DNA from: Smittium mucronatum
Taxonomy: Eukaryota > Kickxellomycota > Harpellomycetes > Harpellales > Legeriomycetaceae
Length of the DNA: 64,000 bases
Direction: 5' to 3'
Assembly: GCA_001953115.1 (NCBI GenBank)
Contig: LSSL01000230.1
Location: 9,784 to 73,783 of the forward strand
This document shows, one piece after another, positions 25,894 through 38,770 of the stretch (its first letter is position 1; every line of letters begins with the position of its first letter). Below the pieces are notes generated by a model. The model saw nothing but the letters and a program-made list of their open reading frames with translations, did not search any database and was not told the origin of the DNA. Made by a program: the position numbers and the translations under genes.

Positions 25894-27768
25894 ATGGTTA
25901 CCACTGGCGCTGCCTCCAACATCGAAAATGGCAGTTTCATCGCAAATAACGATTTGACTGTGATTTTTGAAGAACTAGAAGACGATTTCAACAACTGCAA
26001 ATCCCACATTATAGAAAGCACAAATAATTATTCTTCTCTCTGTTCAGAGTTTCTAGGTATAAATCTAAAGAATGTCCCCAAAATAATTGACGATGCGCCC
26101 GATTTCTCCAATAGTGCAATGAACCCATCCTTTCCTCCCTCAGTTTTACCCTCTTCTCATAAAAGACTGAGGCGCTGCATATCTCTTCCTGTAATGGATA
26201 TCCCTTTACATTTTGTAGATTTTCGACCTGATTCTTCTTTTTCTGATGTTCATCTTGTTTTAGATTCCAGAATATCTCATACTAGAATATACAGAAATAG
26301 CGCTTTAGATCTTATAAGCTCTAAATCTGATTATTCTCATTCTTATGACCCTTGGTTAGTTGCAATCCGATCAAGAGGATTCAATTCTCCACATTTTCAC
26401 TCTAATCTAAACAATGTTCTGTCTGATCGTTTTGAAACTCATTCTTGTAAAAGTATGTTCTCTCATAAATCTTTTTCCAATTTTTCTAAAGATATATATG
26501 GATCCACTTCCTCTATAAATCCTGCTTATGCTTCTGGGGCAAACCCATCTCTTATAACTGATCCTGGCATTAGTAGTATTATCCACAGCGATGTACAACC
26601 AGACCTACTTTTGGAACACGAGCAGCCAAAAAAAATTACTCTGAGACCAGATACGATAATTTTAAAGACAAACCTTAGAAAAAAACCTGGTTATAATATG
26701 GAAATATTACGTAGAAATGATCGCCTTAACAAATGGCTATCTCAATCCTTCGACCACGTCAACTCCCCATCCTCCAAATCTGGATCTCCTTATATGGGAA
26801 CAGAACATATTTCCGAATCAACCAAATCATATTTTACTAAGGAAAATCCTCTTGATTCTAATTGCTCCAAAACCAACAGTCTGAGATCTACCTTGAAATC
26901 CCTCAGGAAAAATCTATCTTATTTTGATACTCATTCCATCAAAACCTCCTCCCTATTCTCTTTAACAGAAATCCAAGTTGCACCTCGATTTGTTAAATCT
27001 AATCACAGCGATGCAAACGGTAACTCAGGATCGATGACTGAATCGTCCTATCTTTCCGAATCCGCTTCTAAGGGTATCACTTTTAAAGCTAATGAGGAGT
27101 TAAATGAAGTCAATTCTGATACAGAACCAAGCTCTGCTAAGCTTCATAGGCAAGAAGAGGATCCTGGTATGAGCTCTGGAAGACATAATATACCGGCCCA
27201 CTCTCCTCCTTCTGCCAAGAGTAGCAAGACCCATCACTTTTCACAGCTCAGTCATTTTCCTAGCTTTGAAAACTGCTTGAATAAAGAACACTCCGATCTC
27301 AAGGTTCCAACCTTTAATAGGGCTGATATAAATGGTTCTGACCGTTCAAATACGACTTCTGGGCTATCTAAGATGAGCTCCCTCCAATTTCCTTATCAGA
27401 GGAACCATTCTCGCCCTGAGATTTCTACTAGCATCCACCAAATCGGCTCTAAGACCACTCGTACCCTATCCCACTCACAGCCAATGTCATATACCTATCC
27501 AAAGAAATTATCTCAGGACTCTAATCATGAAGACCAAAATCAGGGACGTAGGGCTCACTCGCGAAGTTATAAATACTTGCCAGCCAGCTTCAGCCCATAT
27601 CTTTCCAATATCTCTAGTGACTCCAAACATCCTCCCGTGAAAAGCAATCCAAAAGAAATAAAATTGAGCTGCTCTAAAATCTCAAGCATCAATGAAAGAA
27701 TATCTTCAATGAATAAAATTGAAACCACTGATAATATAACTATAGTTAAAATTGAGAAAAAACATTAA
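25894..27768 (+). CDS. Serine-rich, largely disordered protein of unknown function
   Basis: An intact 624-residue frame at about 38-40% G+C. I recognise no family. It has no signal peptide and no membrane segment. Most of it is rich in Ser, Asn, Pro and Lys and likely disordered. The least disordered parts are the acidic start (21-60), 92-135 and the basic stretch around 246-285 (TIILKTNLRKKPGYNMEIL, then RRNDRLNKWLSQ). RRCISLP (93-99) and RTLSHSQP (523-530) are Arg-directed Ser sites resembling basophilic-kinase targets; RRCISLP also fits a 14-3-3 type motif with Pro at +2. Such proteins are often signalling scaffolds or polarity and cell-cycle regulators in fungi, but that is inference. The start is the first in-frame ATG, with A at -3. 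There is no intron. A polyadenylation-like hexamer follows about 100 bases after the stop. Confidence 0.8.
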   Translation: MVTTGAASNIENGSFIANNDLTVIFEELEDDFNNCKSHIIESTNNYSSLCSEFLGINLKNVPKIIDDAPDFSNSAMNPSFPPSVLPSSHKRLRRCISLPVMDIPLHFVDFRPDSSFSDVHLVLDSRISHTRIYRNSALDLISSKSDYSHSYDPWLVAIRSRGFNSPHFHSNLNNVLSDRFETHSCKSMFSHKSFSNFSKDIYGSTSSINPAYASGANPSLITDPGISSIIHSDVQPDLLLEHEQPKKITLRPDTIILKTNLRKKPGYNMEILRRNDRLNKWLSQSFDHVNSPSSKSGSPYMGTEHISESTKSYFTKENPLDSNCSKTNSLRSTLKSLRKNLSYFDTHSIKTSSLFSLTEIQVAPRFVKSNHSDANGNSGSMTESSYLSESASKGITFKANEELNEVNSDTEPSSAKLHRQEEDPGMSSGRHNIPAHSPPSAKSSKTHHFSQLSHFPSFENCLNKEHSDLKVPTFNRADINGSDRSNTTSGLSKMSSLQFPYQRNHSRPEISTSIHQIGSKTTRTLSHSQPMSYTYPKKLSQDSNHEDQNQGRRAHSRSYKYLPASFSPYLSNISSDSKHPPVKSNPKEIKLSCSKISSINERISSMNKIETTDNITIVKIEKKH

Positions 27769-27869
27769 CCGGCATATTCTCAAATTTAATTCGGTTTTTA
27801 GTTTGTTTTCTTTACTTTTTAGATTTTTTTAGAACTAAGAATGCTTTCCAGTTTTAACCTCAATAATCT

Positions 27870-27875
27870 AATAAA
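27870..27875 (+). terminator. Polyadenylation signal candidate
   Basis: AATAAA lies 102 bases after the stop of the serine-rich gene, a suitable distance for its 3' end. In DNA this rich in A and T the hexamer is common, so only its position supports it. Confidence 0.4.
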
Positions 27876-27972
27876 AAGTATACATCTCTGTATTTTTAAG
27901 GGATAAATCTTCTTCTAACATCAATTAAACTTTTTCAGTGATTGTATTTTTTTATCATCAGAATATTAATTA

Positions 27973-28092
27973 CCAAACTATTTGTTAAAAGCTAAAAAGA
28001 TAATCGAAGAACATGAGAATGATAATATCTCTTTAAATCTGAGATCTCTTGTGGGTAATGGTACTTTTTTATACGCTCAATCATTAAACTGA
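27973..28092 (+). other. Short coding-like stretch 3' of the serine-rich gene
   Basis: A 39-codon open run ending in TGA at 28090-28092 reads like a helical protein tail (LLKAKKIIEEHENDN, then LRSLVGNGTFLYAQSLN). An in-frame TAA lies four codons upstream. The nearest good 3' splice site (TTTATCATCAG, ending at 27960) lies before that stop, so it cannot be joined simply to the serine-rich gene. It may be a relic, an exon of an unseen gene, or chance. Confidence 0.2.
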
Positions 28093-28606
28093 TTTCTAAA
28101 TTGTGAGGTTTATAAGTATTTTATCAAGACCCTAGATTATTATTATTATTATCCAATAAAAATATCATTATATTTAACTCGCAACCGAAAGCTTTTTTTT
28201 AAGTGCAATTTGTGTTTAAGAGAAAACATGAAATCTTGTTCAATTTTCATTCAGGCTACCTTCTAACTAACACCCCCCCTCCCCCCCAAAAAATTTCAAT
28301 CTTTTGCTCTAATATCTATGGAGGGCCGTCTTTTCTGATCCATTTTTTTACTAAGAAATTTAATTTATACTTCCAAATACCTTTGGCTTTATTCTATAAT
28401 AGGGGAAAATTGCCAGCCTTTTACATTTTAAGATGTACTTATTTTAATTAAGATCATTCCTATTTATATGCAAAATATTATTTAATGGCGTATATAGATA
28501 ATTAACATGTATATGAACTTTATACCTTCTAAATATTTAAATCCATCATTAGATTTGACTAATGATATGTATATTCAGAGTTTAATAAATATGATATACT
28601 TTTTTT

Positions 28607-28670
28607 CGTACCTTGAACCAATGCCCAGAGGGTACGGAGCCGCTAGAGCGACAGATGGGAGTGGGATGAA
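28607..28670. other. GC-rich mini-island with two hairpins
   Basis: Some 60 bases at over 55% G+C inside DNA of about 15-20%. CGTACC (28607-28612) pairs with GGTACG (28631-28636) around an 18-base loop. CGCT-AG-AGCG (28641-28650) forms a second perfect 4-bp hairpin. T-rich sequence lies on both sides. I do not recognise a known RNA: it lacks a tRNA B box, snoRNA C/D boxes and U6-type motifs. It could be a small structured RNA, a fragment of a short interspersed element, or the remnant of a gene. Confidence 0.35.
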
Positions 28671-31662
28671 ATTTTATTATTTTTTCCTTTTATTTTATTT
28701 TTTATTTTAGTTTTATTCTAGTATTTAAATATTATAAATAAATTCCCTTAAAAAAAAATAAAAATAAAAATACTTTTTTTCGTATCTAAATTATAATTTT
28801 AGAGTATTTAAATATTTATTCGAGACAGTTTCCGTATTCCAATGCAACGGCAAAAGTGCGATATATATATTCTGCAATAAATAAAATCCGAATTTTAATC
28901 ATTAATTACGTTTCAATTAAAAATATTTTCATGAGAACATATCCAAAAAATTTAATTTATTATCAAAATCCGAGAAAATTTATATTCTTCACGCTAAACC
29001 TATAGTTTTCAAAATATCAACTACTGAAACCGTAGAATTTCTGATCTATATTTAAATTTACATTGGATAATAAAATCGATTTATTATGCCTCCAATAAAA
29101 GTGCCTCATTGAATTAATTTTTTTTTAAACACACTTTACATTATCTAAAAAAGTTATTTAATGCTAAATAATTTACACCAATTTGAATTCATCTGAAATT
29201 TTAGCTTTTTGACAGGTTTACTTTTCAGAGTTTCGATAAATTTTAATCGCTTTATAATCTTCTATACTAAATATCACGAATTTGACATCATGAAATAATT
29301 TTTTTTTACAGGATTTTTCAATATAATATTTATTTTTGTAAAAATCCGAAAAAATATTAACTGATTCCATGCCATCCCATTAAGACCTCTAAAAAATTGC
29401 GGCTTCGGATCTGAAAGTAAAAACAAAAAAAATAATCTAAAACCAAATTTAAAATACTTATTAATAATATTGGAAATTAATTATAACCTTTAAATATAAA
29501 AAAAATCACAAAACACTATTTTAATTAAATCTAAACCTGTAAAACGGATATCAAAAAGTTTACCCCTTTTATCTACACTTGATATATCAAGATTTAAAAA
29601 AAAAATGTATTATTTTTCCCGAAAACACTTTTTCTTTATTTTTGGTAATTTTTTGTAACAAATTTAGTATTTCCTTTGTTATTTTCCATCTCTCTTCTAA
29701 GTAATACTATAAACTAGTAAATAAGTTTTACTATAAATAAAATATAAAAAATTATTAAGAATTCACTAAGCTTTTTTAAATAGATTTTCTAAAAATTACC
29801 TCGACTGATTTTTTTTTCCTTTTAACAAGAACAGCATATCGAGTTTTCGATACGTAATTCAATTTTTTAATTATAAATGGTTATACTTTTTTTAGAGTTA
29901 TATATCAGAAAATTTATATAAAGCATCATTTTTATTAGTAGATGCGTATATCTTCATATTCATCTTTCCGTCTTTAAATATTTTAAACCAAGAATTTAAC
30001 AAAAATACTATTATCCATTCAGATGTTTTTGGTATTTCGCTTATATTATAGAAAAATCGAGTTATTTTAATTTTTTACACTAGTAAATTCTCATTGATAA
30101 ATTAAGAATATTAAATTTATGCTATATTTTATATTAAATTTTTTTTAAGAGTGTACAAAAAATACAATCTTTTCCAAAATAATTTTCTCTTACACTTATT
30201 AAAAATTTTATGGAATGGAAAGATTATCTAATATTGTAAAATTTTCGGTTCTGCAAATATTTGAAACTATAAAGTTAACCGTATTAAGCTGCAAATAATA
30301 GCATTCGAATAAAAGCATTATTTTTATACTCATTACTACCACATAAAACCGAAATATTATAAATTTAAAAAAAATAAATATGCAATGATTTTTTTATAGT
30401 TTATAACCTTTTTTCGAAATGGACCTTCTTTTAGTTACTACAATAAAAGTGGATTCAGTTGTGATTTTTTTCATTATATAGTTTTATTGAATATCTGGCC
30501 ACTCCAAATAGAATGGCGGGTGGTTCTTCCTTCACCCAATTTTAGAGGTTTTCTCCTCCATAGATTGGCATCATTTAAGTTTTTTCCCCAAATTTTCTAA
30601 GGAGTTTTTCCGGTTATTTATGCTGGTGGCCCAAATATTTAGTAAATTTCCAAGCTTTAATAAAAAAATCTTAATAAATTTCTCTTTAAAAAAATAAAAA
30701 AATTTTATTAAAGATCTTTGAATATCTTTAAATTTTTTTCAAAATTACAATAAAACATTCAAAAAAAAAAGTAATAAGCCCATATTCATTATCCCCTCCC
30801 TTTGAATAAATAACATAAGAAATATCAGTAAATAATGGAGAATTAGTAATAAATCAAAAATATGTATAATGAACACCATCAATTTAAATATAGTGATATA
30901 AATTTGTTATTATTGGTTTGTTATACTCTGCATATAGCCTTAATCTTTGAAACCAATATTCATAAAAAAAATACTCTTCCGGTATTTAAAAAGAACTGTG
31001 ATTTCGGTATATGTTTTTTTAAATCTGTTTGATGAGATTGATTTGTTCGCTTTTTTTAAATTTTATTATAAAAAGAATCTCATAGTTTTCATCCAATTTA
31101 ATTAAAATATTCAATTGAAAACCAAATTAAATTCTAAATAACAGTTTTAAAGGATTAGAGCGTACATTTCTCTCGTAATTTTGGTATCCATTTATATATT
31201 TTTATCAAAGTAGTGGAAATTATTAGTAAAAATTCGATTTTTCATAAAGTAAAATTCCATGAAATGAGCGCTTTCAAGTATAAAAATAACTTTAAATTGT
31301 GTGAGTATCATTTTCTAAGTCTCAAATTTTTGTGGGGCTCTAGTAATTGTGATAAATGGGACTATTAAAATATAAATTATACGAAAATTTAAAATGCACA
31401 TATTAAATAAATCAAAGTCTATCTATCTATGTTTGGGAGTAGGGTAGGGTTTCAGTTATCTTTTTTCGGTTATATATCAAGATGAAAACACTTCATATTT
31501 CAATTAAGGGTTGGGTGTTTTGACTAAATTTTAAGCTTATATTTACTAATTTATCAAAAAGGGCTTTTTTTTATAGTAAATGTGGATTTTATTTTATCAG
31601 AGACATCACCTATCCGATTATAACAAAAATATGTAATTAATAATTTAATTATATATGTATTA

Positions 31663-31696
31663 GCACAAACACACACAAACAAACACACACACACAT
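31663..31696. repeat. CA-rich microsatellite
   Basis: An imperfect (CA)n tract with interspersed AAA, of slippage type. The open frame over it on the minus strand is a repeat artefact. Confidence 0.85.
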
Positions 31697-34600
31697 ATAT
31701 AATATAAGTCTTCACTATATAGAAGATCTGCATATTCAAATTTTTTACGATGAATATAATTCATTATTTTATATTCATCAAAATGTTTCTATTCGTTTCA
31801 GACAATACTATGTATAACTTTTTTTTATAATAACGTCATTTTTAACTGGTCATATAAAGTTTTTTTCATGAATATTTTTTTGAATTGATGTATTTGTATT
31901 TTTCATAAAAATTTACCACAATAAATCGTTTTAAAATAAGATAAAGTCTATCCGAGTTCTTTATCGGTATTTGGAAACCCTCCCCAGTGCCCTAAACATT
32001 TAACCATATTATTTCATATCTCAGTTTTAACAAAATGATATATTTATACTTCTACTATTTTGAAAATAAACCATTATAAAATTCACACAGCTCTTCCTTA
32101 AGTTTTTCAATTTAAATTTTTTATCTTTAATTTTTTTTTTTTGGGATTTATTTATACTACATCACGGATTTAACACCAAATTTTTGCTTAATTACTTACC
32201 CCCTAATATATTAATATTTTTATCTATAAAAATTATTAAAATTAAGTTAAAATTTACTTTTTTAAAAAAAATTTTCTGTTTTAAATTGAACTTTATATTT
32301 CTTGTAAACTTAAAATGAGTTTCAATTAAACAATAGGTAAATATTTAGTTATATTTTTTAGATGATTAGATTCCCAATAAATGCCGAAAAAAGAAAATTT
32401 GTGGAAAATAGGACCAAGCTTTGTTTCTGCGAATTTTCGGATATAATTTTTTTGAAATAAAAAAAAGATGGGGATTTTTTTAATAGAACCCTTTTTATAT
32501 GATTTATAATTATTAATACCGACAGTAATAATAATGATAATATAGTAAATATTTCATTAAAGTTAACTATGAAATTCATATTAAAGTTTTGATTTCAATA
32601 GATCTAAATTGATTAAAAATTACATTATATAAGGATCTAAGAGATCAATTTATTTTCGTAAAAGATATTAATTTTGATAAATAGAATATATATGCATAAC
32701 ATCACTTCCATAAATTATAAAAACTAAATGAAACTATTTTATAAAATATATACCCACGTGTGATCTCTTAAAAAGCTCAAAATACTATTTCATCTGGTAT
32801 TTTTTGTATTTTCTATAATTTTTTCGTATTTCCGCCAAAATTAACAAGCGCTAATAAAAAATATTAGTTATAATTAAAATTGAAAATGCCTTATTAACTT
32901 TAGAGATAATTTTGTCAGAAAATTATAAATTAGTAAGCGGGTATATTTAAATTTCAAATGCATCATTCAAAAACGCTTTTTTACATTATTAATTTATCCA
33001 ATACTTTCTTTTAATTAGAAGTCATTAATGTAGCCCCACTTGCAAAAATATTCAGATTAAATTGAAACACCAGGTCTGGTTACAATTACTCATCAATAAT
33101 TTGAAAGTAATACTTTATTTTTTTTAAAAATGACGCCTATAATATTAAAAAGTATTTTCAGGTATTTCTGAGTCCTTTTTAATGATAGAAAAATAAACAA
33201 TATTATTTTCCCTTTTCAAATTTACCCAAATAAATAATTTATGCATTATAAATTAATATTTAAAAATACATTAAATATATGATAAAAATAATAAGAGATA
33301 ATTAAAAAAATAATCAAGAATATCAAAACAATTAAAAAAATATTTTTAATTACAAATTTGATACAGAATTTGTCAAAATAAATTGTCAAAATCTATTATA
33401 AAAAACTTAAAATTTAATCCACCATTTATTAACAAAGATTATTTTATTCAATAAAGCAAGCTTAAGAATTGACTGGATGAAATTTAATTTTAAACCGGTA
33501 TATTTTTTGGATGAAAATTAAATTGGTGCCCAAATATATTACCAATATTCTTTAATTTAGCGATCTATATTAATGGAAATGATTCGGAGCTAGTTCTAAT
33601 AACGCAAATATTTGAACTATTTTCACTTGGAATAAAGAAATCTAGATAAAACATTTTGAGTCTCCGAGAAGCCCATTTTAAAAAAGTTTACAAATAATTT
33701 AGGAAAATATTAGCAAAAATACTCACCAACAAGAAAATATAACAATCCCGATACTTAAATTCATATTAAAAATCGGTAAGTAACATTAGTTAATTTTTTA
33801 AAATTAAAAGTAGACCACATTGAATAGGAATTTATGTAAAGTATCTGAAACTAAGCTATATAGGAAGTTTTAAATTATATGTATAGGATTCAATGAAAAA
33901 TTAAAAATCCAGATGATTCAACTCAAATAAAACAAACGAAACCAAGCATAGATGTATTATAATTTACGTATTACAAAAAAGCAAAGATGCACAGTATATA
34001 TACTGTATTAAAACTTAGTAAATATGCAATATATAACTATAAATATAAGATCACTACCTATATTAAACAACATTTTTTTTTATTTAATGACCTAATAGAT
34101 TTTAATAGGTTTGGGAATTGGGATTATTCACAAAATTCCACCATCAAAATTTTTAAATACCCAAATTTGATATTTTACGCCATAAATATATTTTTATATG
34201 CCACTATTTTTTATTTTTATGCCATAATTTTTTTAAAACCGCCAAATTTAATTTTAAGTTAATATAGTATAAAAAATGCTAAATAAATAAAATTCTATAT
34301 AAATGTTACCCCAATGTCTAAAAAAGGGGTTTCTACCGGAATAATAACTTATTAACCAAAGCAATTGAGTATATTGTACCAACAGAAACACTCCAACCCC
34401 CCCTTTTTTGATGGTACGTGGCGATTTATTTTTATTTTCATAAATTTTTTTATAAAGATATTGTAAAAGGAAATTTCTTTATTAAAATGAAGAAATTTAA
34501 AACTTAAATATTAGTTGTATAGTGTTTATCAATTTTATAAATCTTATTTTTTGACCCATTTTAAATTAGAATTAATGCAGAAAGCTATTTACATAAATGA

Positions 34601-36850
34601 TGATGCCCTAATTTGCAAAATTATAGATATATCATGTGATTTTTTTTTTAAAATGTATTTACTGTATTAAAAAGTTAAATGAAAGCTGATGGATAATATT
34701 TATATAATTTACATAAGAAAAATATTTTTTTTCGACAAAAGAACTAAAAAATAATTTCTAACTTGAACAATTTTTGTTATATACATAATATATATATATT
34801 TTAGATAAAAATAATTGGGTTTAAATCAGGAAAGTTTGAAGATTAATTTATTTGTATTTGATTTCCGAGTTACATAATTATATTTTAATTCCATAAAATT
34901 TCACATTAACTAAACTGCACAAAAAATCAAATTTTAAATGATTAATATATTTATTTACATAATTTTACAAGGTTACAACCACCAAAACCTTAAAAAATTA
35001 GTCGAAAAAATGTCACGTGTAATCAGATTACAAATTAAAATAAGGTTATTTTGACTATAGAATAAAAGATAAAACAAAAAGATAAAAACTGAGAAAGCGA
35101 CAAATTTTTATAGAAAAAAAACCCCAGGTAGACCAGATAAACAATAAAAAATATTTAAAAAGAGCATTAGACATAGTTAGCAATACTTAATACTCTGATT
35201 TTCCTCTCAACTAAAGATTTTTAGCATTTGATTCAAAAAATTGATAAAGTTATATAAATTTAAATTAATCAATTTTATATTTATAAAAAAATATTTAAAG
35301 ACTCCTTCTTTTCAATTGCATCTTCGACTATTGTACTATTTACATAAATTAAAAATTATAGTTTCATTATATTAAAATTCGTATTAGCCAAAAAATTTAT
35401 CCAAAGATCTTGTAATATGAGAATAAAAAAAAAATTTATGAAATAAAATACCAAAACTTGGTATTTAAAAATTTTTATTGTTAAATTTTGTGAATAATCC
35501 CAATGAGTGGCCTTTTTTTGACTCATATTTATACCAAATTTTGATTTTTTCTTAGTTATTTAGATAAACCCCGTTGAAATTTATTGATAACCGTCATTAA
35601 AATTTCAATATATACTCAGCATAAATAGCTCTAGGAGTGAATGTTTTGCACTGAGCCTTTATTGCTCAAAAAAAATCACCCATTTGGCTTAAATGGTTTA
35701 AATAATTTAGAAAATATTCATAGTTATTTCATAATTCAGATGTTAAATCTTTCTTTAAATTTTTATTTATGGAAGCTGGGGTTATATATAAAAAATAACT
35801 TCATTTTTTTAGCAGAAGGGGTCGATTAATATTGAGAAAAAAAAATAATAAAAGTATTCAATATTAAAAAAATGCCACATAATATACCATATATGGAAAT
35901 TGAGACAAATTCTAAAAAAAATACCCATCTGTTTCTGGGAAAATAACAGAAATATTGGCACTAACTTATGAATACTCATATAATCTAGTGAGGAGTTTAT
36001 AAAATACAATTTTTTTGATAAATCTAAGCATAGAATCTTATTTATTAATTATTTCGCTTAATATTTATGAATTGCGTTTAATTGGTTTAATTGGTTTTTT
36101 TATTTTTTATGTCGGAATTTTAGTGTAAGATCGCGTCTAATTAGTTATCACCTTTTTTTAAATTGGTAAAATAACCTTAATATTTCAATAAAGCCAAATA
36201 TCAAATATATTTATGTGTATTTCTAGTTTTGAAAAAAACTTGTTTTCTTTTCCAAAAAATAATAAGTTTTTTCTAGCTTTAAAGAAGAGTTTTCTATAAA
36301 AAAAAATATATAAAAAAAGTTTTTGTTCTTAATTTATCCCTTTTATATCCGTTATTTTTTGCAGAAAAAGACAAAAAAACACTTTATTTCCCTGTTTATC
36401 ATTTTTTTTAATTAGCCTATGCTCAGTAGAAATTGAAAATTTTATTTCAGTATATCGCCGAATATTTTTTTTTCACATCTTCGATAACATTGAAAAAAAA
36501 TTTAAAAAAAAATCTTTTAATTTAGGATCTTTTTTTATTTATCCGAGATACTTAAGATTAGTTAAAGTATTAGCTTAAGACTTATTTTGAGTTATTTATT
36601 TTATGATAATATTGGTTCAATTTAGTATATATTTCGAAATATAGTAAGTTATTTAATGTTTATTTTAAATAAAGAATAAAAACAGTTTATACAAATTTTT
36701 CTGTTATAAAAAAATAATATAATTTTTTTTTTAGCATGTGTTTTCTCATTTTTTTAGGCAATGGATATTGTTTTAAATTTACATAATTTTTTTTAATTCG
36801 ATTCAAATAACTTTATTTAATTCTCATTTTTTTTGAATTTCTCACATAAT

Positions 36851-36983
36851 TTATTTCATTTCTATTCATTTTACAAACCTTTCATTTTTATTTTATTTCA
36901 TTTCTATTCATTTTACAAACCTTTCATTTTTATTTTATTTCATTTCTATTCATTTTACAAACCTTTCATTTTTATTTTATTTT
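36851..36983. repeat. 42-bp tandem repeat (3 copies)
   Basis: Three identical 42-bp units (starting at 36851, 36893 and 36935) are followed by a few bases of a fourth. The strand shown is nearly free of G (TTATTTCATTTCTATTC at the unit start). Perfect identity indicates recent expansion. It is a useful polymorphic marker, with no sign of function. Confidence 0.92.
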
Positions 36984-37870
36984 AGTTTTTTGATAAATAT
37001 GATATTTTTTGTGAAAATATCTATAATATAGAAAATTTTTTAAATGGTTAATATAATGTGCTTTTAATTAATTAATAAAAGTTGCCCAAAAGTGGGAAAT
37101 TAGTTCTTATAAAATAAAAATCACTGTTTCAACTTATCTAATAGGGCATCGCCAAAAATTCAAAATAGTTACGCCAATAAGCAAATGATATCTCTCTAAA
37201 AACGTAAATTCGCATTCCAAACAATGAAAACTCTATTTAAATAAAACAAATAAAAATAGGATTTGAATTTTAAGAAGCTAATCATTTATTAAATATTTGA
37301 AAGGATATTAATTCAGGTAGACGAAGCAACTTATGGCTTCTTCAAATCTTTTAAATGTTCCAATACTTGAATAAGACCAAAATTATATTTAATAATTTAT
37401 ATAAAACACTCTTCGGACTGAAGTAGAGATTTTATTGTATTATTTAACCATTTTTAATTTTTTATGGTAAAATTTAATGAATTGTTTATAAAAAGTGATT
37501 TTAGAAAACAAAGAAAATATTTCCAATATTATTTTTTATAATTAAAGAAAAAATGCAAAATAATTGATTTTATTAATAATATTTTTTATTTTAATTTGAC
37601 CATACCAACTAATTCGAAAAAACTCAAATATTTATATAGATTTTTTATCTCGATCTTAGAAACATAAATTTGTTTTTTCTAAATTATTGATAAAAAATTA
37701 ACAAGAAGAGGCGCCAAATTGAAGAAATACTTCATGGATATCATCCAACTAATGAGCTATATGAATTAAGATTTGATCAATAAAAAAAATTTATTAGTGA
37801 AATCAATGAAATATAAAATTAAAAAATATCGAAATAAGTTAATTAATAACTGTAACGTATTAATTCAGAT

Positions 37871-37902
37871 AAAATTACAAAATTACAAAATTACAAAATT
37901 AC
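37871..37902. repeat. 8-bp tandem repeat, AAAATTAC x4
   Basis: Four perfect copies of an octamer in the desert. Confidence 0.9.
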
Positions 37903-38740
37903 AAATACCTTGAGAGTAAAAAAATACGCCCAAAAGCTCCAGAATAAAAAGTTTTTAAGAGAAAGTATAGTTATATAAAGCCTTTTTATAATTTTTTTTT
38001 GTAAAACACCCGATTAATAATAAACAAGATATATATAAAATGATAAGAGTTCAAAATAATAAAATAGTTATAGTCACAAATTTATAAAAAAAATTGAACT
38101 TAATATTAATCCAAAAAGGCCTAATAATATAAAAATAAAATAAAATATGGTATCATATTTTATAAAATAGGAACTATCTAATATATACATATATATATTA
38201 GTTTTTTTTTGCAAGTTTAATAATTTTTATGAATAAATCAAGTAATCTTTTGGAGGGACAATTAAGTTTTCATTTCCAACATTATCAATCATTTAATAAT
38301 AAACAATGGCCAATTTAAAAAATATTATAAGTTGGATACCTGAATTTTTTTGGAAAGTTAGCATATTTTTTCATGTTTTTTTCTATCCACATTTTGATAG
38401 GATACATATAATTTGAATATGACACACGAAGAATGGAAAGATTTAAAATTTTTTATGAAAAAAAAACAAAGGAGATTGTATGATATCTCCCAAAATCTAT
38501 AATAAACCTATTAAGATAAGGTGTATTCGTTTTGGAGATGAAAATGTACGATTAAACTTCAGATATGGTTATTTTTGAAAAACTCTATACAAAATTTATA
38601 AAAGATAAGCATTTTTCATTGGATATAGTGGTGATATTTAAGATTTTTTTTTGACAAAAAATAAAATGACATATAAAGGGTGAAATTTAATATGGATTTT
38701 ATTAAAAAAAATTATTATTTAAAAAAGAAAATAATAAATT

Positions 38741-38770
38741 ATAGATAAATTCATAGATAAATTCATAGAT
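38741..38770. repeat. 12-bp tandem repeat (2.5 copies)
   Basis: ATAGATAAATTC occurs twice in direct succession, followed by ATAGAT. A simple slippage repeat. Confidence 0.8.

Noticed and set aside
31554..31739. 61-codon minus frame with Cys-Val repeats
   Set aside because: Produced by the CA microsatellite.
33987..34262. 91-codon open frame
   Set aside because: Same random AT composition, with no motif and no GC rise.
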